Shown in pieces: positions 52,827 to 60,999 of a stretch of DNA of 64,000 nt. A program made the translations under genes and the position numbers. The first letter of the stretch is position 1. Every line of letters begins with the position of its first letter. The DNA lies in contig JBMNPJ010000007.1 of the NCBI GenBank assembly GCA_050943535.1, forward strand, positions 1 to 64,000, written 5' to 3'. The stretch is from Massiliimalia sp050943535. Lineage in GTDB: Bacteria > Bacillota > Clostridia > Oscillospirales > Ruminococcaceae. The notes below the pieces were generated by a model. It saw nothing but the letters and a program-made list of their open reading frames with translations. It had not been told where the DNA came from and did no database searches.

Positions 52827-53003
52827 CCACTTGGCGGTGGAGCACTGACGCTGCGCTCGACAGGGGTTCACACCCCTGGACCCCAAAAGCTACGCTCGTG
52901 TTCTGTCAGCTGAGTGGTAAAAAGTCAGTGGTTTTCGCTTTTCTGACAGGGTACGCGCCGGAGGCCATTTTCACCGGACACTGTCCGGGGGCTCTTAGCC
53001 GAC
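52809..53003 (+). repeat. Structured intergenic repeat, copy J
   Basis: Contains CACTTGGCGGTGG, hairpin CAGGGGT/ACCCCTG (52861-52867/52872-52878) followed by GACCCCAAAAGC, CTACGCTCGTGTTCTGTCAGC, TCTGACAGGGTACGCGCCGGAGGC, and CCGGACACTGTCCGG. Lies between pheA and the adhE terminator in a 316-bp gap. Confidence 0.7.
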
Positions 53004-53008
53004 GGCAA

Positions 53009-53047
53009 AAAACGAGGAGCCCACAATTTGTGAGCCCCTCGTTTTTT
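53009..53047 (-). terminator. Terminator of adhE
   Basis: AACGAGG-A-GC-C-CACA pairs with TGTG-A-GC-C-CCTCGTT; A-runs and T-runs on both sides make it bidirectional. It lies 31 bp past the adhE stop. Confidence 0.82.
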
Positions 53048-53077
53048 AAGGATTGTTCAAAACCAAGATTGAAAATC

Positions 53078-55699
53078 TTATTTTGCGTAAGTTTTACCGT
53101 AGTAAGCTTTCTTGTAGATTGCTTCCAGTTCGGTAACCAGTGGGTATCTTGGGTTAGCAGGAGTACACTGGTCTTCATGTGCTTTTTCAGACAGTTCGTA
53201 AGCGCCAGCCATGAATTTGTTTTCGTCAACACCGCAGTCTTTGATGTTTTCTGGAATATGCAGGTATTCGTTCAATTCACGGATTGCCTGAATCAGGTTC
53301 TTAACGCCTTCTTCAACTGTTGGAGCAGGGATACCTGCAACACGAGCAATTTCAGCATACCGTTCATCTGCTTTGAAGTGGTCATATTTTGGCCAGGTAG
53401 CAAATTTAGTTGGTTTCTGAGCATTGTATTCAATTACCCAAGGCAACAGGATTGCGTTTGCACGACCGTGAGGAATGTGGTATTCACCGCCCAGTTTATG
53501 AGCCAAGGAGTGGTTTACACCCAGGAATGCGTTGGTGAATGCCATACCAGCCATACAGGAAGCATTGTGCATTTTTTCTCTTGCTTTCAAATCGCCGTCG
53601 TAGGATTTTCTCAGGTTTTCAAATACCAGTTTGATTGCCTGCAGAGCCAAACCGTCGGTGTAGTCAGAAGCCAGAACAGAAACATAAGCTTCGATTGCAT
53701 GGGTCAAAACGTCCATACCACAGTCAGCAACCAAAGATTTTGGCAGAGTCTGAACGAACTGAGGGTCAATGATTGCTACATCAGGAGTCAATTCGTAGTC
53801 AGCCAATGGGTATTTAATGTTTTTCTTCTTGTCTGTAATTACAGAGAAGGAAGTAACTTCGGAACCAGTACCAGAAGTAGTAGGAACACATACTAACTGT
53901 GCTTTGCTGCCCAGTTTCGGGAAGTGGAATGCACGTTTTCTGATGTCCATAAATTTCATTCTCAGACCGTCGAAAGAGGTGTCTGGGTGTTCGTAGAACA
54001 GCCACATACCTTTTGCAGCGTCCATTGCAGAACCACCGCCCAGTGCGATAATTACGTCTGGGTTAAAGTTGTTCATTGCAGCTACACCACGCATGATGGT
54101 TTCTACAGATGGGTCAGATTCAACAGAATCAAAGATTTCTGCATGGCAGTAATCTGGACGTTTTCTGAGGTAATGCAGGATCTTGTCTACATTGCCCAGT
54201 TTTACCATCATTGGGTCAGTAACGATAAATGCACGGCTGATGTTTGGCATTTTTTCCAGATACTGGATGGAATCGTCTTCGAAGTAAATTTTTGGCGGAA
54301 CTTTAAACCACTGCATATTGGTTCTCCTTTTTGCAACACGTTTGATATTCACCAAGTTAGATGCAGAAACGTTCTGGGTTGTAGAGTTGTGACCAAAAGA
54401 ACCGCATCCCAATGTCAGAGAAGGCATGTTGGTGTTGTAGATATCACCGATACCACCCTGAGAAGAAGGAGAGTTAACAATTACACGACCAACCTGCATT
54501 TCTTCACCAAAAGCAGTAACCATAGCAGGATCAGAAGTATGGATAGAAGCAGAGTGACCCATACCGCCCAGGATCAGCATTTCTTTTGCTTTCTGGAAGC
54601 CTTCTTTTTCGTCTTTTACAACGATGTAAGCCAATACAGGAGACAGTTTTTCTTTAGACAGCGGATATTCTTCGCCAACGCCTGGGATTTTCGCGATCAG
54701 GATTTTAGTATCAGCAGGTACTTTAAATCCAGCATGTTCAGCAATCCAAGCAGGGGACTGACCAACAATAGTACCGTTCAGTTTGCGACCAGATTCAGCA
54801 GGGAAGCAGAAGTCAGTCAATTTTTTGGTTTCTTCGTCATTTACGAAGTAACAGCCATTTTCTTTCATAATTCTTTCGAATTCTGGAGCAACAGCTTCAT
54901 CAACGATAGCAGCCTGTTCAGAAGCACAGATCATACCGTTGTCGAAAGTTTTGGAAAGAATAATATCGTTACAAGTCAGTTTCATATCAGCAGACTTGTT
55001 AACATATGCAGGTACGTTACCAGGACCTACGCCCAGTGCAGGTTTACCAGCAGAATAAGCAGATTTAACCATGCCAGGACCACCAGTAGCCAAAATAATG
55101 GAAACGCCTGGGTGATTCATCAGCTGGCTAGTAGCTTCGATAGAAGGATATTCAATCCACTGGATACAGTTTTCAGGAGCACCAGCTTTGATTGCAGCAT
55201 CTCTTACAACTTTAGCAGCTGCAACAGAGCACTGCTGAGCAGATGGGTGGAAACCAAAGATGATTGGGTTTCTGGATTTCAGAGAAATCATAGATTTGAA
55301 GATTGTGGTGGAAGTTGGGTTAGTTACAGGAGTAACACCAGCTACAACACCAATTGGTTCTGCGATTTCCAGATAGCCTTCCAGTTCGTTGTCGTTGATA
55401 ATACCAACGGTTTTCTGGTTTTTGATGCTGTGCCAGATGTATTCAGAAGCATACAGATTTTTGATGATCTTGTCTTCATAAATACCACGTTTTGTTTCTT
55501 CAACAGCCATCTTAGCCAGTTTCATGTGCTGGTCCAAAGCAGCCAGAGCCATTTCATGTACAATATGGTCTACCTGTTCCTGATCCAGTTTCATGAATTC
55601 GTGAAGAGCCACCTGGGCTTTGGCAACATGATCGTTAATAACAGCAGTAACGTCAATTGCCTGTTCTTCTTTTTTTGGTGTTTCTTTTTTTTCAGCCAT
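53078..55699 (-). CDS. adhE: Bifunctional acetaldehyde-CoA / alcohol dehydrogenase
   Basis: 873 residues. N-terminal CoA-acylating aldehyde dehydrogenase (about 1-440) with the catalytic Cys in FDNGMICASEQA; C-terminal iron alcohol dehydrogenase (about 450-873) with GGGSAMDAAKGMW and the iron ligands in AFTNAFLGVNHSLAHKLGGEYHIPHG. Reduces acetyl-CoA to ethanol, re-oxidising two NADH; forms spirosomes. The start at 55699 has GGAGGT upstream; the in-frame TTG five codons earlier overlaps it. Rex-like operators flank its promoter. Confidence 0.97.
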   Translation of the reverse strand: MAEKKETPKKEEQAIDVTAVINDHVAKAQVALHEFMKLDQEQVDHIVHEMALAALDQHMKLAKMAVEETKRGIYEDKIIKNLYASEYIWHSIKNQKTVGIINDNELEGYLEIAEPIGVVAGVTPVTNPTSTTIFKSMISLKSRNPIIFGFHPSAQQCSVAAAKVVRDAAIKAGAPENCIQWIEYPSIEATSQLMNHPGVSIILATGGPGMVKSAYSAGKPALGVGPGNVPAYVNKSADMKLTCNDIILSKTFDNGMICASEQAAIVDEAVAPEFERIMKENGCYFVNDEETKKLTDFCFPAESGRKLNGTIVGQSPAWIAEHAGFKVPADTKILIAKIPGVGEEYPLSKEKLSPVLAYIVVKDEKEGFQKAKEMLILGGMGHSASIHTSDPAMVTAFGEEMQVGRVIVNSPSSQGGIGDIYNTNMPSLTLGCGSFGHNSTTQNVSASNLVNIKRVAKRRTNMQWFKVPPKIYFEDDSIQYLEKMPNISRAFIVTDPMMVKLGNVDKILHYLRKRPDYCHAEIFDSVESDPSVETIMRGVAAMNNFNPDVIIALGGGSAMDAAKGMWLFYEHPDTSFDGLRMKFMDIRKRAFHFPKLGSKAQLVCVPTTSGTGSEVTSFSVITDKKKNIKYPLADYELTPDVAIIDPQFVQTLPKSLVADCGMDVLTHAIEAYVSVLASDYTDGLALQAIKLVFENLRKSYDGDLKAREKMHNASCMAGMAFTNAFLGVNHSLAHKLGGEYHIPHGRANAILLPWVIEYNAQKPTKFATWPKYDHFKADERYAEIARVAGIPAPTVEEGVKNLIQAIRELNEYLHIPENIKDCGVDENKFMAGAYELSEKAHEDQCTPANPRYPLVTELEAIYKKAYYGKTYAK

Positions 55700-55737
55700 A
55701 AAAGTTACCTCCAAAATTTTATTTAAACTAATTGAGT

Positions 55738-55812
55738 TTGTTAATTTATTGACAATTAGATTATATTATATTTTCCTCTGATTGTCAATAGAGATTGATA
55801 AAATTTTGACAA
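55738..55812 (-). promoter_or_regulatory. adhE promoter with two Rex-like operators
   Basis: Minus-strand TTGACA (55788-55783), 17-bp spacer, TATAAT (55765-55760), a consensus promoter. A Rex-like box TTGTTAA-TTTA-TTGACAA (55738-55755) covers the expected start point with one mismatch to TTGTTAAN4TTAACAA. A second, TTGATAA-AATT-TTGACAA (55795-55812), lies just upstream of the -35 with two mismatches. Rex would repress when NADH is low. Confidence 0.85.
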
Positions 55813-55880
55813 TATGAATACCTAAACTTACCCAAAGAAAGAAGTATTATATTGTCAGATTTGCACAATCTTTGGCAAAC

Positions 55881-56882
55881 TCAATCACTTCCAGAAGATG
55901 AAACGGTTGTCTTTTTCCTTTTTACCTTAGAAAGCGGGGTGGACTGTGCTGCTTTTTGCATCTGTTCATTGGATACATGGGTGTAAATTTGGGTGGTTCC
56001 CAAATTGGCATGTCCCAAAATTTCCTGTAAGGTTCGAATATCCACATTGCCGTGTTGATACATAATGGTTGCGGCAGTGTGGCGCAGCTTATGCACAGAA
56101 TATCCCATGCCGGACAAACCGGATTTATCTAAATATTCTTTGACCAGAAGTTCCACTCGGCGCCGTCCGATTCGGGTGCCGTTGCGGGTGATAAACAGGG
56201 CATGTTTGGCCTCTGGTTTCAGCTGATCCAGCTGCTGATTGCGGATAGGAAGATATTGTTCCAAAGCGGACAGGCAGGCATCGTTTAAATAAACAACCCG
56301 TTCTTTATTTCCTTTCCCGCGAAGCAGCAATTTATTCTCCTTAATATCATTCAGATTGATTCCTACCAGTTCGCTTAAACGCATTCCGCAGTTTAAGAAA
56401 AAAGTAATAATACAATAATCCCGTTCCTGATTGGGACCCTGAATGTGGCTTAACAATTCATAGCAGTTTTCCAAAGACAGATATTTGGGCAACGATTTTT
56501 TAATGCTGGGGCTTTCCAGATTTTCAATGGGATTTTCTGACAATACACCCAGATTATTGGTCAGATATTTAAAAAATACCCTTAAACAGGAAACTTTTCT
56601 GGCACGGGTTTTAGACTGATTGGACCGTTCGCCAGAAGTAAACAGCAAAAACTCATAAATATCTGATAATGTAATGGTTTTAATAACATCCAAATCAACT
56701 GCAGAAACATCAATTTGAGAAAATTCTACAGCAGGATCTGTAAGTTTTTTATATTGCAGAATAAAACGAAAAAATGTGCGCAAATCCACATAGTACGCAT
56801 TTACAGTATTTTTAGAACGGCCTTTGATGGTTTCCATATAAGACAGAAACTCTCGTACCAACTGAGGACAATCTTCATACAT
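55881..56882 (-). CDS. Tyrosine recombinase, XerC/D-like
   Basis: 333 residues. N-terminal SAM-like core-binding domain (1-110: LVREFLSYMETIKGRSKNTVNAYYVDLRTFFRF) and catalytic domain with Arg in NCGMRLSELVG, the HKLRH box, the GHANLGTT His and the nucleophile in TQIYTHV. Length and order match chromosomal XerC/XerD used in dimer resolution; a transposon integrase is less likely since no cargo adjoins it. The C-terminal Lys/Ser-rich tail (KVKRKKTTVSSSGSD) is extra. Confidence 0.88.
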   Translation of the reverse strand: MYEDCPQLVREFLSYMETIKGRSKNTVNAYYVDLRTFFRFILQYKKLTDPAVEFSQIDVSAVDLDVIKTITLSDIYEFLLFTSGERSNQSKTRARKVSCLRVFFKYLTNNLGVLSENPIENLESPSIKKSLPKYLSLENCYELLSHIQGPNQERDYCIITFFLNCGMRLSELVGINLNDIKENKLLLRGKGNKERVVYLNDACLSALEQYLPIRNQQLDQLKPEAKHALFITRNGTRIGRRRVELLVKEYLDKSGLSGMGYSVHKLRHTAATIMYQHGNVDIRTLQEILGHANLGTTQIYTHVSNEQMQKAAQSTPLSKVKRKKTTVSSSGSD

Positions 56883-57317
56883 AAAAATAAAACACCTTTA
56901 ATCAACCAAAAAATAAAAATCAAATTAAAAATAAAAAACAAATTATCAAATTATAATGTAAAAAAATAAAATAATAATTATAGTAATAAGAAAAATACAA
57001 TCAGCGCTGCAAAAACCAGCCAGCAGCTAGCGAAATCTGTAAACCGGTCAAAATCCGTAAAACCGCTACCCTCAAGTTCGCTAAATTTTTATTTAGCGAA
57101 CTTTTATATTATTTTTCCCCCTGCTGATTTTCACAGGATCCATTCGCTGAGATTCATGATCTATATAATTTCAGTTTAGTTTTTTTACCATAGTTTGTCA
57201 AGCTGAAATCCATGAATTTATTGGAAACTGTGTGACAAATTCCTGACAAACCAAGTTCGATTTAAAATATAAAAATAAAATATAAAAAAGTGTCACAAGC
57301 TCGGCGTTTCTATAGCA
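56883..57317. other. AT-rich gap with a 30-bp perfect palindrome
   Basis: 435 bp between the Xer gene and bioA with no credible gene. It holds AAGTTCGCTAAAT (57074-57086), four T, ATTTAGCGAACTT (57091-57103), and before it two related stretches, AATCTGTAAACCGGTC and AATCCGTAAAACCGC (about 57037-57068). On the plus strand the palindrome is followed by TTATATTATTTTT and could act as a terminator, but no plus-strand gene lies upstream. A recombinase binding site is an alternative. Confidence 0.5.
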
Positions 57318-58514
57318 TTATAGAAACCATTCTTTCATTGTATTCAGAACTTTTACTAGTTCGTTTTCCTTAATCACATATGGAACCATTGCATACATAT
57401 AGTTTAAGAAAGGACGACTGAATACGCCCCGTTCATAAGAGAATTGTTGGTATCCCCTGATTGTAATGGAATCATATACTTCAATACATACGCAAGCACC
57501 CATAATACGAATTTCTTTAATACGCGGATCAGAAAAGCCTTCCATTTCACGACGGGTGATTTCTTCAATCCTGTGGATCTTGGCCATATAGTCCTGTGAT
57601 TCAAATATTTCTATGGATTTGAGAGCTACACTGCATGCCAGCGCATTGCCCATAAAAGTGGGTCCGTGCATTAAAGCGTGAGAAGGATTATCATCATAAA
57701 AGCCTTCATATACCTTTCGATTTGTAACGGTGACTGCGTGACCAATGTACCCACCTGTTAAAGCCTTACCGAGAACGAGAATATCTGGTAAAACCAAATC
57801 GGCAACAAAACGGTTGCCGGTACGCCCAAAGCCTGTCGCAACTTCATCGAAAACAAGAAGCACATCATATTGGTCGCAAAGCTCCCTTGCCCGTTTCAGG
57901 AATGAGATGTCGTACATTCTCATGCCACCTGCACCCTGCAGCAAGGGTTCAACGATAAAGCAATTCAAACGGTCGTGATACGCTTCAAAAGCTTGTTCAA
58001 GTGCATTGATCTCCGTGGGGATATGAACGACATTTTTGTTTTCGCCGTATGCCTTTAAAACAAAATGGTAATCCTCATCATCTCCCACCTCCATAGTCTT
58101 GAAAGTATCCCCATGATAAGCGTGCTCTAATGCTAATACCATGGTACGCTGTGTTTCTTCCCGGTTCATATAATATTGCAGTGCAATTTTAAGAGCAACT
58201 TCTACTGCAACACTGCCAGAATCAGAGAAAAAGCAGTAATCCAAATCACCCGGCAGCCAGCTTTGTAGCTTATCGGACAATTTCTGTGCTGATTCGTGTG
58301 TCAATCCACCCAGCATAACATGAGCGAATTTTTTTAGCTGTGTTTCGATCGCTTGGTTGAGTTCCGGATGCTTATACCCGTGAATCACGCTCCACCAGGA
58401 GGATACAGAATCAATCAGCTTTTGGTCTTCGGTATAAAGATAAACGCCCTCCGCATTAACAATTTTATAGGGCGATTTCATTGTTTTCATTTGCTCATAT
58501 GGATACCAAATCAT
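57318..58514 (-). CDS. bioA: Adenosylmethionine-8-amino-7-oxononanoate aminotransferase
   Basis: 398-residue class III aminotransferase that turns KAPA into DAPA with SAM as amino donor. MIWYPYEQMKTMKSP, SSWWSVIHGYKHPELN and HVMLGGLTHE are BioA signatures; the PLP Asp is in VLLVFDEVATGFGRTG and the lysine in LVLGKALTGGYIG-like LGKALTGG. Slightly shorter than the common ~430 residues. GGAGGAGA precedes the ATG. Last gene of bioYBDA; its stop overlaps the palindrome GTTTCTATA/TATAGAAAC. Confidence 0.94.
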   Translation of the reverse strand: MIWYPYEQMKTMKSPYKIVNAEGVYLYTEDQKLIDSVSSWWSVIHGYKHPELNQAIETQLKKFAHVMLGGLTHESAQKLSDKLQSWLPGDLDYCFFSDSGSVAVEVALKIALQYYMNREETQRTMVLALEHAYHGDTFKTMEVGDDEDYHFVLKAYGENKNVVHIPTEINALEQAFEAYHDRLNCFIVEPLLQGAGGMRMYDISFLKRARELCDQYDVLLVFDEVATGFGRTGNRFVADLVLPDILVLGKALTGGYIGHAVTVTNRKVYEGFYDDNPSHALMHGPTFMGNALACSVALKSIEIFESQDYMAKIHRIEEITRREMEGFSDPRIKEIRIMGACVCIEVYDSITIRGYQQFSYERGVFSRPFLNYMYAMVPYVIKENELVKVLNTMKEWFL

Positions 58515-58532
58515 TTTAACATCTCCTCCCCA

Positions 58533-59216
58533 TTATTCGTACAATTCTTCTAATACTTCAAACGGAATATCTAAATCTGTATCTCCGTCTTTGACGCAGG
58601 CAATCACTTTCAATCCGGTCATATATTCGCACATAAACAGATTATCTTCGTGTAATTGATTACCTGACTCGTAATGATTGAAAATAATACCTTTCACAGG
58701 TATTTTACGGGCTTTCATATATTCAGCTGTCAAAACAACTGCATTGATGGTGCCAAGGCCTGCATCGGCAATCATCAGACAGGCTAAGCTACGGGCTTTG
58801 ATAAAATCCTCAAGCTGGATCTTTTGTTCGTCAAAGCGCAGTGGACAAAGAATTCCGCCGGATCCTTCTGCTGTAATATAATCATACTTGCCGCATACAT
58901 GGTCAAAATTCTTCAGTACACATTCCATTTCAATGGGGTTTCCCTCCAGTTTTGCCGCCAGATGAGGAGAAACTGCTGTCTCATAAATGTACGGGCACAT
59001 CCCTTCAAGGGGTTGTTCGATCCCGGACATTGTTTTCACCTGCAGAGCATCGCCGGGAATTATGCTGCCATCCGGCCGCCGTTCATTTCCACTCATAGCA
59101 GCTTTATAATAAGCAGCCTTTTGATTGTTTTCCCGGAATTTTTTTATAATCAATCCTGTTACATAAGTTTTTCCTACGTCGGTTCCCGTTCCTGTAATAA
59201 ATAATTTTTTACTCAT
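58533..59216 (-). CDS. bioD: Dethiobiotin synthetase
   Basis: 227 residues, ATP-dependent carboxylase that closes the ureido ring of dethiobiotin from DAPA and CO2. ITGTGTDVGKTYVTG is the P-loop, YKAAMSGNERRPDGS the substrate loop, TAEGSGGILCPL the conserved second loop. Its ATG overlaps the bioB stop by 8 bases (ATGAGTAA), so it is coupled. Confidence 0.95.
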   Translation of the reverse strand: MSKKLFITGTGTDVGKTYVTGLIIKKFRENNQKAAYYKAAMSGNERRPDGSIIPGDALQVKTMSGIEQPLEGMCPYIYETAVSPHLAAKLEGNPIEMECVLKNFDHVCGKYDYITAEGSGGILCPLRFDEQKIQLEDFIKARSLACLMIADAGLGTINAVVLTAEYMKARKIPVKGIIFNHYESGNQLHEDNLFMCEYMTGLKVIACVKDGDTDLDIPFEVLEELYE

Positions 59217-60177
59217 TGCAAATTTTCACCTCATATCCCAATTCTGTTAGTAACGCCATATCTGTTTTTGTTGTGATTCCTGCGGTTGTCAGCATATCTC
59301 CCGAAATCGCCGCATTCGCCCCCGAAGTAAAACAGTTTTTTCCTTTATCCGGCAGCAGACCTCTCCCGCCCGCAAGACGGATGGAAGCCTTTGGGAGAAT
59401 AAAACGGTAGACAGCGACGATCCTGCGCATATCTCCTTCCGTCAATTTCTGATTGTTTTCAAACGGTGTACCTGGAATCGGATTCAGCATATTCACAGGC
59501 ACACTGAGAATGCCTAGTTCACGCAGGCTAAGCGCCATGTCGATCCGATCCTCTGCTGTTTCGCCAAGTCCCATGATGCCGCCGCTGCAAACGGAAAGCC
59601 CTGCGGACTGTGCCGCCCGGATTGCCTGTACTTTATCATCGAAGGTATGTGTGGTGCAGATGTTCGGGAAATTTCTGCGGGAGGTTTCAAGGTTATTATG
59701 TACTCTCGTCACACCGGCTTTTTTCAACTTCCGAAACTGTGCTTCATTTAGCAGGCCGAAGGAAACACAAACTGAGATTCCCACTTTTTCTTTGATTTCT
59801 CGGACAGCTTCACACATGTCATCTACTTCCTGGTCGGAGAGACGCTTTCCGGATGTAACAATGGAATAGCGGAGGACGCCCTGTTCATGATTGTACCTTG
59901 CCTGCGCTACGATCTCCTCTTTACAAAGCAGCGGATAGGTGGCTGCGCCAGTATGGTTATGGGCAGACTGTGCGCAAAATTTACAGTTTTCAGAACAGCT
60001 TCCGCTTTTTGCGTTTACAATCGTACATATATCAAATCGATCAGCACAAAAATGCCGACGGATTTTATCAGCATTTTCGCATAATTTTGTGAGAGGCTGT
60101 TCATATAAAAACAGCGCTTCTTCTCTTGTGATTTGCTTGCCGTTTAAAACTCTAGTTGTTAATTCCTTTAAATTCAT
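59209..60177 (-). CDS. bioB: Biotin synthase
   Basis: 322-residue radical-SAM enzyme inserting sulfur into dethiobiotin. The 4Fe-4S motif is SGSCSENCKFCAQSA (CxxxCxxC); NNLETSRRNFPNICTTHTF, GGIMGLGE and NMLNPIPGTPFE are family signatures, and the C-terminal segment has RLAGGRG with the 2Fe-2S Arg. GAGGATA precedes the ATG, 16 bp after bioY. Confidence 0.96.
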   Translation of the reverse strand: MNLKELTTRVLNGKQITREEALFLYEQPLTKLCENADKIRRHFCADRFDICTIVNAKSGSCSENCKFCAQSAHNHTGAATYPLLCKEEIVAQARYNHEQGVLRYSIVTSGKRLSDQEVDDMCEAVREIKEKVGISVCVSFGLLNEAQFRKLKKAGVTRVHNNLETSRRNFPNICTTHTFDDKVQAIRAAQSAGLSVCSGGIMGLGETAEDRIDMALSLRELGILSVPVNMLNPIPGTPFENNQKLTEGDMRRIVAVYRFILPKASIRLAGGRGLLPDKGKNCFTSGANAAISGDMLTTAGITTKTDMALLTELGYEVKICNE

Positions 60178-60193
60178 TTTAATATCCTCACAT

Positions 60194-60742
60194 TCAGCTG
60201 TTTCGCATGATCGGAATCATTCTTTTTCCAAGAAATGCTCCGAGAATACATAACACAATATCCCCCGGCACAGCCAAAATAAAGCAATACAGGAACAGCG
60301 GCCATAGTCCGATTGGGGTGCCGAGATAAAAATTGCTCATCAAATAGTAATATACCATTCCGAACAGATAGACGATTCCAAGACCGATAAAATTTGCCGC
60401 CAACAGGCGTTTATAGCTTGGATTAGAAACCTTGTTGGCAATGACACCTGTCACATAGGAAGCAACTGCAAAACCGATAATATAGCCAAAGCTTGGTTTT
60501 AAGACATACGCAAAGCCGCCGCCTTCCGCAAATACAGGAAGTCCGAGAAGTCCCATAAAAACATACACACAGACTGATAAAGCCCCAAGTTTCCCTCCAA
60601 GCAAAAGTCCTGCCATCATTGTAAATAAAAGCTGCAACGTAAATGGCACAACCGGAACAGGAATTTTGATAAATGCACCTACAACAATCAGTGCGACAAA
60701 AAGCGAACACATTATTAAATCTTTAGTCTTATTTTTTTGCAT
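60194..60742 (-). CDS. bioY: Biotin transporter substrate-binding subunit BioY
   Basis: 182-residue S-component with about six TM helices, including VPVVPFTLQLLFTMMAGLLLGGKLGALSVCVYVFMGLLGLPVF, the family signature. Takes up biotin alone or with the ECF module, whose genes are not in the window. First long gene behind the BirA box. AAGGAG precedes the ATG, and a 14-codon reading frame ends just before that site. Confidence 0.95.
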   Translation of the reverse strand: MQKNKTKDLIMCSLFVALIVVGAFIKIPVPVVPFTLQLLFTMMAGLLLGGKLGALSVCVYVFMGLLGLPVFAEGGGFAYVLKPSFGYIIGFAVASYVTGVIANKVSNPSYKRLLAANFIGLGIVYLFGMVYYYLMSNFYLGTPIGLWPLFLYCFILAVPGDIVLCILGAFLGKRMIPIMRNS

Positions 60743-60751
60743 AAAATCTCC

Positions 60752-60796
60752 TTACATTACAATATTTTCACTTGAATATTTTATCTTTGTTGTCAT
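60752..60796 (-). CDS. Possible 14-residue leader peptide of the bio operon
   Basis: Encodes MTTKIKYSSENIVM. The start at 60796 is preceded by AAAGGAGG at good spacing, and the stop codon (ATGTAAGGAG) is fused to the bioY ribosome binding site. It lies in the transcribed leader between the BirA-covered promoter and bioY. Product function unknown; it may only couple translation. Confidence 0.45.
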   Translation of the reverse strand: MTTKIKYSSENIVM

Positions 60797-60822
60797 TTCA
60801 TTCCTCCTTTCAAACAATATAC

Positions 60823-60877
60823 AATATAACATCTTTTTTGTTTAATTGTCAACCTAATTTTAAAATAAGGTTAACAA
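60823..60877 (-). promoter_or_regulatory. BirA operator and promoter of bioYBDA
   Basis: Perfect BirA box TTGTCAACC (60846-60854), 14 bp, GGTTAACAA (60869-60877). Its downstream half contains the minus-strand -35 TTGACA (60852-60847); TATATT (60828-60823) follows after 18 bp. Biotinyl-5'-AMP-bound BirA would block transcription when biotin is plentiful. Confidence 0.93.
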
Positions 60878-60921
60878 TATGAGCGCTTGCTATGACGGTT
60901 ACTATCATGAGAGAATAAAAA

Positions 60922-60956
60922 ATAAGGGTAAGAAGTCTTTGACTTCTTACCCTTAT
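60922..60956 (-). terminator. Terminator of gatAB
   Basis: Perfect 16-bp stem ATAAGGGTAAGAAGTC (60922-60937) with GACTTCTTACCCTTAT (60941-60956), loop TTT; on the minus strand a T-run (TTTTTATTC) follows. Confidence 0.85.
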
Positions 60957-60999
60957 CAATGATTGATGATATTTCAATTTCTTAGTTTTCAGAAACACC

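Noticed and set aside
53924..55726. 600-codon open frame on the plus strand opposite adhE, and another (52898-53896)
   Set aside because: Phe/Ser/Asn-rich translation with no motif, no ribosome binding site, fully antisense to an unmistakable AdhE; long shadows arise from the codon bias of highly expressed genes.
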